Source: Deferribacteraceae bacterium
Lineage (GTDB): Bacteria; Chrysiogenota; Deferribacteres; Deferribacterales; JAISNW01
Reading direction: 5' to 3'
NCBI GenBank assembly: GCA_031256375.1
Contig: JAIRQX010000025.1
Span: 1-61,156 of the forward strand
DNA: 61,156 nucleotides
The first letter of the stretch is position 1. The number at the start of each line of letters is the position of its first letter. This document shows, piece by piece, positions 52,618-61,144 of the stretch. The translations under genes and the position numbers were made by a program. The notes under the pieces are model-generated. The model saw only the letters and a program-made list of their open reading frames with translations, was not told where the DNA came from and ran no database searches.

Positions 52618-52978
52618 CAGATACGTCCTTAATCTCCTGAATATTTTAGTCCAATGTTACAGTATTAATAGCATATAATTGATTTCAAGGCAAGCGAAGT
52701 TATTAACTGCGTTACACCCGTTGGCTTGATTAGATAGCTATTAATATGCCAAAGCGCTATATATTGTAAAATAAGGAATATTTATCCGCGGTCGCGTGCA
52801 GAACAATGCACAATGTGCAAATTCTGCACAAAAAACCGGTATAAAAGATTATAATTAAAAAGACTTACAACAATATCTCTTAAATAAATTGATGCGCTTT
52901 GTGGAGGGAAAATTAGATTCAAGTTGCTTTTTTTATTGTAAAAAATTATTATGTATGTTATTATCGCAACCAGAAAAT
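52618..52978. promoter_or_regulatory. Control region between ccmE and the 52979 gene
   Basis: An A/T-rich gap of about 360 bases with no convincing gene. Its main feature is a nested palindrome at 52796-52829. A leader-like stretch with GGAGGG at 52903-52908 and a possible longer in-frame start at 52889 are present, but the residues that would be added look unlike protein. Confidence 0.5.
52796..52829. promoter_or_regulatory. Nested palindrome (operator candidate)
   Basis: GTGCAGAA (52796-52803) pairs with TTCTGCAC (52822-52829), and inside it TGCACA (52807-52812) pairs with TGTGCA (52814-52819). The arms, 8 and 6 bases, are perfect. It could bind a dimeric regulator, or form an RNA cruciform-like hairpin; the A6 run on the right favours a double-stranded site. 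Confidence 0.5.
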
Positions 52979-53236
52979 ATGAAGATAAATTTTATGAGGA
53001 ATTTGAACGTAATTTTTGCCGGTCGTTATGTGAAGTTTTGGTATGCTGCATGTTTTGCTATTGTTCTAGCTATGCTGGCAAATTGGAAGATAAATGAAAG
53101 CGTGTCAGGGTTTGAATTAACACTGTATAGTTCTGACGGCAGAGTGACAAGCAAACAGCTCGTTGATAAAAAACAGCTTGATTTGGTTATAGCTGAATCT
53201 CCCGTTACCAAAAGTTTTAAGCCGGTAAAGTGGTAA
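52979..53236 (+). CDS. Hypothetical single-pass membrane protein
   Basis: From the ATG at 52979 the product has 85 residues: a short basic N-terminus, one hydrophobic helix (about 17-34, FWYAACFAIVLAMLA) and a charged outer part with SDGRVTSKQLVDKKQLDLVIAES. I do not recognise it. The ribosome-binding site is weak; a second ATG lies at 52994 with GAGG-like bases shortly after, so the start is uncertain. It is oriented towards recJ, 68 bases before it, and may share its transcript. Confidence 0.5.
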   Translation: MKINFMRNLNVIFAGRYVKFWYAACFAIVLAMLANWKINESVSGFELTLYSSDGRVTSKQLVDKKQLDLVIAESPVTKSFKPVKW

Positions 53237-53304
53237 CAACCATTTAAAAATAAATATTCATATTTTCCCGATCTGCGCGTTTTTTGAAACTCTTAGGGGA
53301 GAAT

Positions 53305-55074
53305 ATGGCTTTAGAATCATTGAAGGAATATCTAAGCACAAAATACAGATGGATATACAGTGAACCTGACAGGATGCTATGCGCTGATCTGGCGCACAGA
53401 CATAACCTGCCCCTCTGTTTAGCTGAAGTTCTTATCAAACGTGGCATATCAAATGACCGTCAGATTTCGGAATTTTTTGAAACTCCGTTAAACAGCCTTA
53501 TCAACCCGTTTACTATGAAAAATATGGAAACCGGGGTTGCGCGTATCTCTAAAGCTCTGAAGAAAGGCGAACTGATTTGTATTTACGGTGATTATGACGT
53601 TGATGGGGTTACAGCCACATCCCTTCTCCATATGTTTCTGAAAGAACTCGGAGCGGATGTTATTCATTATATACCCAACAGGCTGGAAGAGGGGTATGGA
53701 CTGAACATAGATGCGATTGAAGAGCTGGCGCGTAAAAAGGTAAATCTTATAATTACTGTAGATTGCGGCATATCTGCCGCAAATGAAGTGACGGAAGCGA
53801 AAAAACTGGGAATAGATATAATAATTACTGACCATCATCAACCCGGAGATATACTTCCTGATAAGGCGACAGCTATTATAAACCCAATGCAGGAAGGTGA
53901 CAAATATTCATTTAAAAACCTTTCGGGGGTAGGGGTGGCTTTTAAAATGTGTATGGCTGTCCGCCATACGTTGCGTCAGGACCCTGAGTGGAAATTGCCT
54001 CTGCCGAATCTTAAACAGTATCTGGATATAGTTACGTTGGGAACGATAGCGGACGTTATGCCTTTGTGCGGAGAGAACCGCACCTTTGTAAGCCACGGAT
54101 TGTATGCCCTTTCAAGTAAAAATGTGCGTCCTGGTATTGATGAACTTAAAAAAGTTGCGGGTGTTGAAAGGCAGATAGTCTCCACATCCTATGTAGGCTT
54201 TAATCTTGCCCCCCGTATAAATGCCGTCGGAAGGATGGGCGATTCAGACAGAGGGTTCCGGCTTCTGACCACCACGGATCGCCCTGAAGCGCGCCGTCTT
54301 GCTGCCGAGCTGGATCAGGAAAACAAATTCCGTCAAGACATTGAACGCGAAATATTAACAGAGGTATTTAAACGCATAGAAGATGAGCAAATGATTTCAA
54401 AACGTGCAGGACTGGTGCTTTATTCGCGGAACTGGCATCCGGGAGTACTTGGTATTGTTGCATCCAGAGTGGTTGATAAATACCACAGACCTACAATAAT
54501 TATGATGGAAGAGGGAAACGGTCTGCTGAAAGGCTCTGCGCGGAGCATCCCCGGTTTTCATCTTTACAATGGGCTTAAAGAGATGTCAGATATACTTATC
54601 TCTTTTGGGGGGCATAAATATGCCGCGGGGCTTAAAATATCCGCTGACAAAATTAATTTGCTGCAAGATCGCTTTAACTCTGTGTTAAATGAGCGTCTGA
54701 CTGAAAGGGATTATACACCCGAAATAAACATTGACGCTTTTATTGAGCCTAAGGAGTTAAACGATACTTTTATGGCGGCGCTTCAGAAGTTTGAACCTTT
54801 CGGCAACGGCAACAGGGAACCGGTATTTTGTATGCGGGATGTGGAAAAATATCAGGCAGTGACCTTTGTGGGCAGAGACAGCATTCACGCAAAGTGTTAT
54901 TTTATAAAAAACGGTATAGTTTTTGACGCAATCGGCTACGATATGCGCGCCTATGAAAATCTTTTCAACAATGAAGATCATTTTGATATCTTATTTACCC
55001 TTTCGTATAATGTATATGGGAAAAACAGGAGCTTACAGCTTGTTATGAAAGATTTGAGAAAAGCTGTATTATAA
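53305..55074 (+). CDS. recJ: Single-stranded-DNA exonuclease RecJ
   Basis: 5'-3' single-strand exonuclease for recombination and mismatch repair. The 589-residue protein shows DHH-family motifs: YGDYDVDGVTATSLL near 94, VDCGISAANEV and TDHHQP near 174 and the DHHA1 motif GGHKYAAG near 435, followed by an OB-fold-like C-terminus. I start at the ATG at 53305, with AGGGGAG just before; a TTG at 53284 would add seven residues. relA/spoT follows three bases after the stop. Confidence 0.95.
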   Translation: MALESLKEYLSTKYRWIYSEPDRMLCADLAHRHNLPLCLAEVLIKRGISNDRQISEFFETPLNSLINPFTMKNMETGVARISKALKKGELICIYGDYDVDGVTATSLLHMFLKELGADVIHYIPNRLEEGYGLNIDAIEELARKKVNLIITVDCGISAANEVTEAKKLGIDIIITDHHQPGDILPDKATAIINPMQEGDKYSFKNLSGVGVAFKMCMAVRHTLRQDPEWKLPLPNLKQYLDIVTLGTIADVMPLCGENRTFVSHGLYALSSKNVRPGIDELKKVAGVERQIVSTSYVGFNLAPRINAVGRMGDSDRGFRLLTTTDRPEARRLAAELDQENKFRQDIEREILTEVFKRIEDEQMISKRAGLVLYSRNWHPGVLGIVASRVVDKYHRPTIIMMEEGNGLLKGSARSIPGFHLYNGLKEMSDILISFGGHKYAAGLKISADKINLLQDRFNSVLNERLTERDYTPEINIDAFIEPKELNDTFMAALQKFEPFGNGNREPVFCMRDVEKYQAVTFVGRDSIHAKCYFIKNGIVFDAIGYDMRAYENLFNNEDHFDILFTLSYNVYGKNRSLQLVMKDLRKAVL

Positions 55075-55077
55075 TAA

Positions 55078-57219
55078 ATGAAACCCAAAAACAGAACTAT
55101 ACGTTTGATGGACATTCAGGAGGTAGTTTCCCGCAATAAATCAGGCAGGGAAGAGCTGGAACGCCTAAATGTCGCGTATGTCTACGCTGCCAAAAAACAT
55201 TTCGGACAGCTCCGCCAGAGCGGAGAGCCATATATGTCGCACCCTCTTTCTGTAGCGTATATTCTTGCGGAAATGAATATGGATATTGATTCAGTAATTG
55301 CCGGAATGCTGCACGATGTGCTGGAGGATACTGACACCACTGCGGAAGAGATGGAGCAATTATTTGGCAAAAACATAACTTTTCTGGTTGACGGTCTTAC
55401 AAAGATAGGCAAGATAGAGTTCAAATCCAAAGAGGAAAAACAGGCGGAAAGTTTCCGCAAAATGCTTATCTCTATGTCAGAAGACATAAGGGTTATACTT
55501 ATTAAACTTGCTGATAGATTACATAATATGCGCACAATAGATTCGCTCCGTCCTGATAAGCGTAAGCGTATAGCCGAAGAAACCATTGAAATATATTCCC
55601 CTCTGGCGCACCGGCTTGGAATAGCATGGATTAAATGGGAGCTGGAAGATCTGTCTTTTCACGTACTGGAGCCGGCATCTTATAACGATATTCAGGACAA
55701 AGTCAGGCTTAATCGCTCTGAACGTGAAACATACCTTGAAAAAGTAAGCGGAATAGTTAAAGACGCCCTTGGAAAAGAGAAGATCAAGGCTGAGGTAATC
55801 GGCAGACCAAAACATTTCTACAGCATATACTCAAAAATGATGAAAAAACAGGCGGCATTTGATGAAATATACGATCTCTTGGGGTTACGGATACTTGTGA
55901 ACACAGCATCTCAGTGTTATGCAGCGCTGGGAGTAATTCATAACATATTCCGACCAATACCGGCACGTTTTAAAGATTATATTGCTACCCCAAAAGCCAA
56001 TATGTACCAATCTCTTCACACAACCGTTATGGGACCGGACGGTCAGATGGTGGAATTTCAGATACGCACAAAGCAGATGCACCGTATAGCGGAGGAAGGG
56101 ATTGCCGCGCACTGGAAGTATAAAGAGGGGAAGGATTTTGATCCCAAAGAGGATGCCCGGTTTGTGTGGCTACGGCAGCTTCTGGAACAAAATGATAAAA
56201 ATTCTGAGGAGCTAGTTGAAACGCTTAAAGAAGATGTCCTGCCCAAGCAGATATACGTGTTTACTCCGGGCGGAGATGTGGTGGAACTCCCGGAAGGGTC
56301 AACGCCGATAGATTTTGCTTATTCCATCCATTCGGAAGTCGGGAACAGATGTATGGGTGCAAAGGTAAACGGACGTATAGTACATCTTAAATACCGTATC
56401 CAGAACGGGGAAAAGATTGAAATACTCACAAGCGCTTCACAGGAACCGCGGAAAGACTGGCTGGGTTTTGTCAAAACTTCCCGCGCCAAGTCACGCATAC
56501 GAACATACCTGCGTAAAAAAGACAGTGAAAAAGCGGAACAGACAGCCATTGAAAGTCTGGAAAAAGAATTTAAGGAGCATGGCAGCAGTTACCGTGAAAT
56601 TACTGACAATCCTGCCAATTTGAAAAAGATCCTTGACAGGCTGAATTTTCGCAGCATTGAAGAGTTGCATATCAATGTAGGTTTCGGGAGGATTTCCGCC
56701 AGAAAGGTTGCGCATATCATTTTCCCAGGCGAAGATAAAGAGGATGAACAGCATTTCCAAAAAAGCAGGGCGTCTGTAGCGGAACCGTTCCGTATAGACG
56801 GCGTGGACAATATGATGATAAAGATAGCCCGCTGCTGCACTCCCCTGCCGGGTGATGAAGTGACCGGCTATATATCAACCGGCAGAGGAATTATTGTACA
56901 CAAACGCAACTGCCCGAATATAAAAAACATTGCGTTTAACGAAAACCGTCTTATTCCGGTTACATGGGGAGAAAACAGCGATTACCTTACGCTGGTTAAA
57001 CTTTTGGCAATAGTGGAAAACAAACCCGGTATGCTTAATGCAATCACCACTGCCGTAAAAGATATGGGGCTGAATATCGCGGAATATTCCGCCAAGTCCA
57101 TCGGCGGGGGGGAATCTGAGCAGAGATTCAGCGTAGAGATCGGCAACAAAGCCGAGCTTGATACACTTATAAACAAACTGTGGCAGATAAAAGGGTTAAA
57201 ATATATGAAAAAACTGTAA
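55078..57219 (+). CDS. relA: Bifunctional (p)ppGpp synthetase/hydrolase RelA/SpoT
   Basis: Controls the stringent response by making and degrading (p)ppGpp. The 713-residue product has an HD hydrolase domain with HD at 79-80 (MLHDVLEDT), the synthetase domain (about 235-345; GRPKHFYSIYSKM, ATPKANMYQSLHTTVMG), TGS (about 385-445, VYVFTPGGDVVELPEGSTPIDFAY in pieces) and a C-terminal ACT domain (635-713). An intact HD box and intact synthetase residues suggest both activities. It is probably co-transcribed with recJ. Confidence 0.95.
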   Translation: MKPKNRTIRLMDIQEVVSRNKSGREELERLNVAYVYAAKKHFGQLRQSGEPYMSHPLSVAYILAEMNMDIDSVIAGMLHDVLEDTDTTAEEMEQLFGKNITFLVDGLTKIGKIEFKSKEEKQAESFRKMLISMSEDIRVILIKLADRLHNMRTIDSLRPDKRKRIAEETIEIYSPLAHRLGIAWIKWELEDLSFHVLEPASYNDIQDKVRLNRSERETYLEKVSGIVKDALGKEKIKAEVIGRPKHFYSIYSKMMKKQAAFDEIYDLLGLRILVNTASQCYAALGVIHNIFRPIPARFKDYIATPKANMYQSLHTTVMGPDGQMVEFQIRTKQMHRIAEEGIAAHWKYKEGKDFDPKEDARFVWLRQLLEQNDKNSEELVETLKEDVLPKQIYVFTPGGDVVELPEGSTPIDFAYSIHSEVGNRCMGAKVNGRIVHLKYRIQNGEKIEILTSASQEPRKDWLGFVKTSRAKSRIRTYLRKKDSEKAEQTAIESLEKEFKEHGSSYREITDNPANLKKILDRLNFRSIEELHINVGFGRISARKVAHIIFPGEDKEDEQHFQKSRASVAEPFRIDGVDNMMIKIARCCTPLPGDEVTGYISTGRGIIVHKRNCPNIKNIAFNENRLIPVTWGENSDYLTLVKLLAIVENKPGMLNAITTAVKDMGLNIAEYSAKSIGGGESEQRFSVEIGNKAELDTLINKLWQIKGLKYMKKL

Positions 57220-57262
57220 CAGGTAACGTGAGGTTGTATCATACCCCTGTTATCCATTTTTT
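57217..57262 (+). terminator. Intrinsic terminator after relA/spoT
   Basis: TAACAGG (57217-57223) pairs with CCTGTTA (57246-57252), and six T follow shortly at 57257-57262. The left arm begins in the relA stop codon region and the right arm lies in the end of the convergent MATE gene. The loop is long, 22 bases, so efficiency is uncertain. Confidence 0.45.
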
Positions 57263-58618
57263 AGATAGATAACGTCTGCCGGAAAGAAAAGACTGGCATA
57301 CGAAGGTAACGTTCATAGCCCACCATATCGCTGTCGCGCCGAACCCAAAAACTATGCCCAGAATATATGCTGTGGGTATGCGTACAATCCATAGGCTGAA
57401 AAGGGAGTATCTCATCAACGGTCTTGTATCCCCCGCTCCGTTCAGCGCCCCGCTGAACATCAGATTGGTAGCCATAAAAGGCTCTGAAAGCATGACTATG
57501 TGCAAATAGCGTATTATCTCTCTCATCACCACCGGGTCAACATTACCCGCCGCGTCTTTTGAACCCAGAAGAGCCGCTATAGGCTCCGCGAAAATTATTA
57601 CAATAAACGTCAGTAGTATTATAGTTGTCACTCCGGCTGCTGCCGTTACAAGTCCCACAGTGTAGGCATCATCCGGTTTTTTCTCGCCCAACAGACTGCC
57701 CACAAGTACAGCGTTAGCCATATTAAAAGCAAATGCGGGCATAAAGATTATTGACTCTATACGCAACCCGGCCGTCATTGCCGCCATAACCTCAACACTG
57801 TAAGACGGAAGCATTCCCACAATGGTAAAAAGCGTCATTGACGACAGTTGCCAGCTGGCAGACACTATGCCCATAGGCCAGCTTATACCGAATATCTTTT
57901 TTGCCACGGATTTTGAGAATTTTTTCTCCCCCCTCATAAGTCTGAATATCATTACTGACAGCGCAACGAATGCAACTATCCAGCTTACCGATGTAGAAAG
58001 GGGGATGCCTATATGTCCGAGCGGGGTATAAAAAACAAACGTTATATTCAGAAAAATATTAAGCAGTGAAGCTGTGGTCAGCGCTTTCATCGCTGTCTTT
58101 ATCATCTTGCAGGCGCGCAGAATGCTGTTGTAATGCGCCACAGTAAGGTGGAAAAACAATCCGATGCAATATGTATATATAAAAGTTATCGTTTTGGCTT
58201 TTACGCCGGGGTTTATATCAAGCCGCGCTATCACGAGCGGGGCAAATGTAACGGCAAGAATTGTCACAACAAACGATGTAGCGGCTGCAAAAACAACAGC
58301 GGTAAAAATTGCGGAAGGAAGCTCTTTTTGCCTTTCATATCCGGCATATACCCTTGATATCACAGCTATAGTGCCCACAGAAACAGCGTTGGTTACAACC
58401 GCGAATACATAATAAGCCTGGTTTGCCATTCCTATTGCAGCTTGAGTTTCTTTCCCCAGAATGCCTGCTATTATTATATCCGTCATATTCATACAGAAGT
58501 CAAACGCCATAATCACAATAATCGGCCATGTAAGCGACCAGCTTTCTTTCAAAAAATTCCGGTATTTTTGGGTTTTAAAAATAGACTTAACAAAAGATAT
58601 TTTTTGATTTATAATCAT
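57239..58618 (-). CDS. MATE family multidrug exporter
   Basis: Na+ or H+ driven efflux pump, 459 residues with twelve membrane segments in two similar halves. The beginning SWSLTWPIIVIMAFDFCMNMTDIIIAGILG is typical of the NorM-like MatE domain, and GMANQAYYVFAVVTNAVSVGT follows. The substrate cannot be told. The ATG has no Shine-Dalgarno, and its start lies 15 bases from the divergent gene's start, so its promoter must lie inside that gene. Confidence 0.92.
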   Translation of the reverse strand: MIINQKISFVKSIFKTQKYRNFLKESWSLTWPIIVIMAFDFCMNMTDIIIAGILGKETQAAIGMANQAYYVFAVVTNAVSVGTIAVISRVYAGYERQKELPSAIFTAVVFAAATSFVVTILAVTFAPLVIARLDINPGVKAKTITFIYTYCIGLFFHLTVAHYNSILRACKMIKTAMKALTTASLLNIFLNITFVFYTPLGHIGIPLSTSVSWIVAFVALSVMIFRLMRGEKKFSKSVAKKIFGISWPMGIVSASWQLSSMTLFTIVGMLPSYSVEVMAAMTAGLRIESIIFMPAFAFNMANAVLVGSLLGEKKPDDAYTVGLVTAAAGVTTIILLTFIVIIFAEPIAALLGSKDAAGNVDPVVMREIIRYLHIVMLSEPFMATNLMFSGALNGAGDTRPLMRYSLFSLWIVRIPTAYILGIVFGFGATAIWWAMNVTFVCQSFLSGRRYLSKKWITGV

Positions 58619-58633
58619 GTCAAGGAGATCGCT

Positions 58634-59458
58634 GTGGTGTATTACGATTTGGCTGTATTACTTTATATATTGTCATTTCTGTCTCTGCTTATTAACTACT
58701 ATTTTAATAAGCCGATATTTCAAACTTTGCAAATGTTATTTGTGGGTATAGCCATATTTGCTAACGCTACACAGATTTTAATGCAGTGGCTGCGGATGAG
58801 CAGCGCCCCTGTTTACACACTTCAGGCTCTTCTTATACTTGTATCTCTGATGCTTGCGGTTGTGTATCTGCTGATTAATCTGCGGTACAAACGCCCGTAT
58901 GCCGGAGTTACGCTTTTACCAATGATAATTACGGCAGGGCTTGTGTCGCTGTTTTTTACTACTGAGCCTGTTCATTCTCAGGCGCTTGCCAGTTTATGGC
59001 TGTATGTGCATATTCCGCTGAATGTTATCGGTACGGCTTTATTTCTGACCGCTTTTACAGCAGGGCTGATGTACTTTCTCCTTGAGAGAAGGCTCAAAGC
59101 AAAGAGATTCGGACGGATGTTTGACAGATTTCCCCCTCTTGCCGTTATTGATACCATAAACAGCGCTGCATTACATTTGGGGTTCGCTTTTTACACGGCA
59201 GGGTTGCTTACTGCCGCCGCGTGGATGCGTTTCAAATTCCATAAGGCTATGGGAGGGATAAATATCAGCGACGCTTTTGGCGGCAGTCTTCAAAACAAGA
59301 TAGTTTTAGTATGTATGGTGTGGCTGGTGGTTGCCGTTATACTGCTTACTAAGCGCGTCCGTGGGATGAGCGCCCGCCAGACGGCGCTGGCTTCCGTTAC
59401 CGGCTTTGCCTCCGTTATATTGACGTATACAGGCGTTGTTTTATTTATAACGCGATAA
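58634..59458 (+). CDS. HemX/CcsA-like cytochrome c assembly membrane protein
   Basis: An integral membrane protein of 274 residues with eight hydrophobic segments. The part from LWLYVHIPLNVIGTALFLTAFTAGLMYFLLERRLKAKR to the C-terminus fits the cytochrome c assembly domain shared by HemX and CcsA, with conserved His in YVHIPLN and LHLGF. The WWD motif of CcmC/CcmF is missing, so HemX-like is the better call; such genes usually precede hemA, which is not seen here. Start is GTG at 58634 (or 58637), with AAGGAG at 58622-58627. Confidence 0.8.
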   Translation: MVYYDLAVLLYILSFLSLLINYYFNKPIFQTLQMLFVGIAIFANATQILMQWLRMSSAPVYTLQALLILVSLMLAVVYLLINLRYKRPYAGVTLLPMIITAGLVSLFFTTEPVHSQALASLWLYVHIPLNVIGTALFLTAFTAGLMYFLLERRLKAKRFGRMFDRFPPLAVIDTINSAALHLGFAFYTAGLLTAAAWMRFKFHKAMGGINISDAFGGSLQNKIVLVCMVWLVVAVILLTKRVRGMSARQTALASVTGFASVILTYTGVVLFITR

Positions 59459-59476
59459 AATTTTTCCCAATAATTA

Positions 59477-60892
59477 TTATTCACCGCTTACATCATAACG
59501 CACAGGTATTTTTAGCTTATAATTCAGCAGATACTCTTTATATATACTGTGTATAGCGGGGGAAACCTTAAAAATCATTTCATCCTTCCCTCCCTGAGGG
59601 AAACAGAACGCTATTTCTGATATCCCGTAGTCCCTGTCCATGACAGTGTTTACAGTGTAACTGTCGCAATCAGCTTTTTCGGATGCCTGAAGCGCACCCT
59701 GAGAAAGCATATATGCTTTTGCTCCCGCGCGGGTAAATTTTGTGTTTAACAGATAATCCAGCGTATTTTCCGTAGCGAAACGCGCAAGCTGCCTTACAGC
59801 CTCGGAACTTCCCCTGTCGGCTGCGCTGTTTATCAGTTTGTAACCCAAATCTTTGTTTTCAGATAATCCTATCGCGTAATAATGCATAATTCCGAGATAG
59901 TACTCGCCATCAGGGTTGCCAAGTTTTATCCCTCTTTCAAAAGAGGATTTTGCGGCGCCTGTATCCCGTCGCGCGCCTATCCCTAAAAGATAAGCGCGAC
60001 CGTATGCAATAATAGCCGCCTTATGAGCGGCTCCGGCAGCCGCCTCCAGGTAAACCAGCCCTTTTTTACCGTTTATCGGATCGTGACCTCCGGTAAAATA
60101 TGCTCCCAAAAGATACTGTGCATCGGTAATTCCTGCGTCCGCAGCAAGGGTAAGAAATGCAACGCCTTCATTGTATTTATCCTTTTCCATATACATCTTG
60201 CCCATAAGATATTGAGCATACCGGTCTCCGTTGGCTGCGGCATCAGCCACTGAAGCTACCGCCAGCTCCGTCTTATGTTCATCCATATAAACAAGCGCGC
60301 GTTTCTCCCATCCTTTCAGATAGAAAAAAGAGTTCGGTCCTTTCGTAGAGGACGGAGGGTTTTCCTCCCCTGGAAGCGTGGCAATATATTTTTCAGGACT
60401 GTCAGAATTCATAGCAATCATATAGTCCAGAGCGGAAGAGTTGTACTGATTTTTAAAATTTATGTCTGCACCCGCTGCCAGAAGCAGTTTAATTGCCTCC
60501 GCATGTTCGTTGATTGTCGCAACCAAAAGTGGGGTATAGCCGTATTGGTTTACAATGTCAATTTCCGCTTTATTGTCAATAAGATATTTTACAATATCCG
60601 AATAACCGTTTTCAGCGGCAATAAGGAGCGCGTTGTTTCCGTAGGCGTCTTTTGTATGTAGATTACCCCCGGAATCTTTATAACGTTTAACGCTTTCAAA
60701 ATCTCCGCGGCTTGCATACTCAAACAATGCTGTTGACGGGTTGGTACGCAGATTGCCGGGGGAATCTTTAGAACGTTTTGCGCTTTCAGAATCCTTGCGG
60801 TTTGTGAGATCAAACAGGTCCGGTGGTGCGCTGTAACAACATAACGTTGTAGATAAAACCGTTATTAAAATTAACGCCGATAATCTTCTCAT
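59477..60892 (-). CDS. Secreted ankyrin plus Sel1-like repeat protein
   Basis: The 471-residue product has a signal peptide (1-21) and two kinds of repeats. Residues about 54-150 are ankyrin repeats (YGNNALLIAAENGYSDIVKYLI, YGYTPLLVATINEHAEAIKLLL). Residues about 215-370 are Sel1-like repeats (AQYLMGKMYMEK, AQYLLGAYFTGG, GEYYLGIMHYYAIGL). Residues 24-51 and 54-81 are a tandem duplication. Both repeat types bind proteins. The gene has no Shine-Dalgarno and a promoter whose -10 lies six bases before ATG, so it may be leaderless. Confidence 0.85.
   Translation of the reverse strand: MRRLSALILITVLSTTLCCYSAPPDLFDLTNRKDSESAKRSKDSPGNLRTNPSTALFEYASRGDFESVKRYKDSGGNLHTKDAYGNNALLIAAENGYSDIVKYLIDNKAEIDIVNQYGYTPLLVATINEHAEAIKLLLAAGADINFKNQYNSSALDYMIAMNSDSPEKYIATLPGEENPPSSTKGPNSFFYLKGWEKRALVYMDEHKTELAVASVADAAANGDRYAQYLMGKMYMEKDKYNEGVAFLTLAADAGITDAQYLLGAYFTGGHDPINGKKGLVYLEAAAGAAHKAAIIAYGRAYLLGIGARRDTGAAKSSFERGIKLGNPDGEYYLGIMHYYAIGLSENKDLGYKLINSAADRGSSEAVRQLARFATENTLDYLLNTKFTRAGAKAYMLSQGALQASEKADCDSYTVNTVMDRDYGISEIAFCFPQGGKDEMIFKVSPAIHSIYKEYLLNYKLKIPVRYDVSGE
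60650..60823 (-). repeat. Tandem 90-base duplication inside the ankyrin gene
   Basis: Units 60740-60823 and 60650-60733, period 90 bases, encode residues 24-51 and 54-81. They share CxTT-like DNA such as GAATCTTTA and the peptides KDS-GNL and ESxKRxKDS. The first unit has lost the ankyrin register, so it is decaying after duplication. Confidence 0.75.
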
Positions 60893-60898
60893 AGTAAT

Positions 60899-60927
60899 AT
60901 TTTATTGAAAACACAATAACATTGCAA
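60899..60927 (-). promoter_or_regulatory. Promoter of the ankyrin/Sel1 gene (leaderless layout)
   Basis: On the - strand TTGCAA (60927-60922), 17 bases, TAAAAT (60904-60899). The ATG begins six bases after the -10, at 60892, so transcription would start at or beside the start codon. Confidence 0.65.
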
Positions 60928-61000
60928 TACAAAAATGCCACGCCCGTTTCTTATGAGTCTTTTTGTCAAGCGCTAAATGCTTTATTTTCATAAATAATCA

Positions 61001-61144
61001 ACATATTTGTGTTTTTTCTTTGCTCACTTCAGGCAATAATTCACCATCTCGCGTAGCTGCAAGTTTTTTTATTCGTACTCCGTTTCTTATTCGTACATGT
61101 TTCAGTACAAAGTATCTTTCGATACTAAAAACAGGGTTGCCATT
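61001..61144 (-). pseudogene. Short open stretch at the window edge, possibly a gene fragment
   Basis: On the - strand 48 codons are open between a TAA (61147-61145) and a TGA (61000-60998). They read NGNPVFSIERYFVLKHV, RIRNGVRIKKLAATRDG and ELLPEVSKEKTQIC. There is no ATG. It contains the decamer GTACGAATAA twice and a hairpin AGTATC-TTTC-GATACT. It may be the end of a frameshifted gene, but I do not recognise a family. The rest of 60893-61156 holds nothing else I can support. Confidence 0.25.

Noticed and set aside
58442-58633. Long N-terminal extension of the HemX-like gene
   Set aside because: These codons lie opposite the MATE coding region and before a clear AAGGAG; residues are unlike a membrane protein start.
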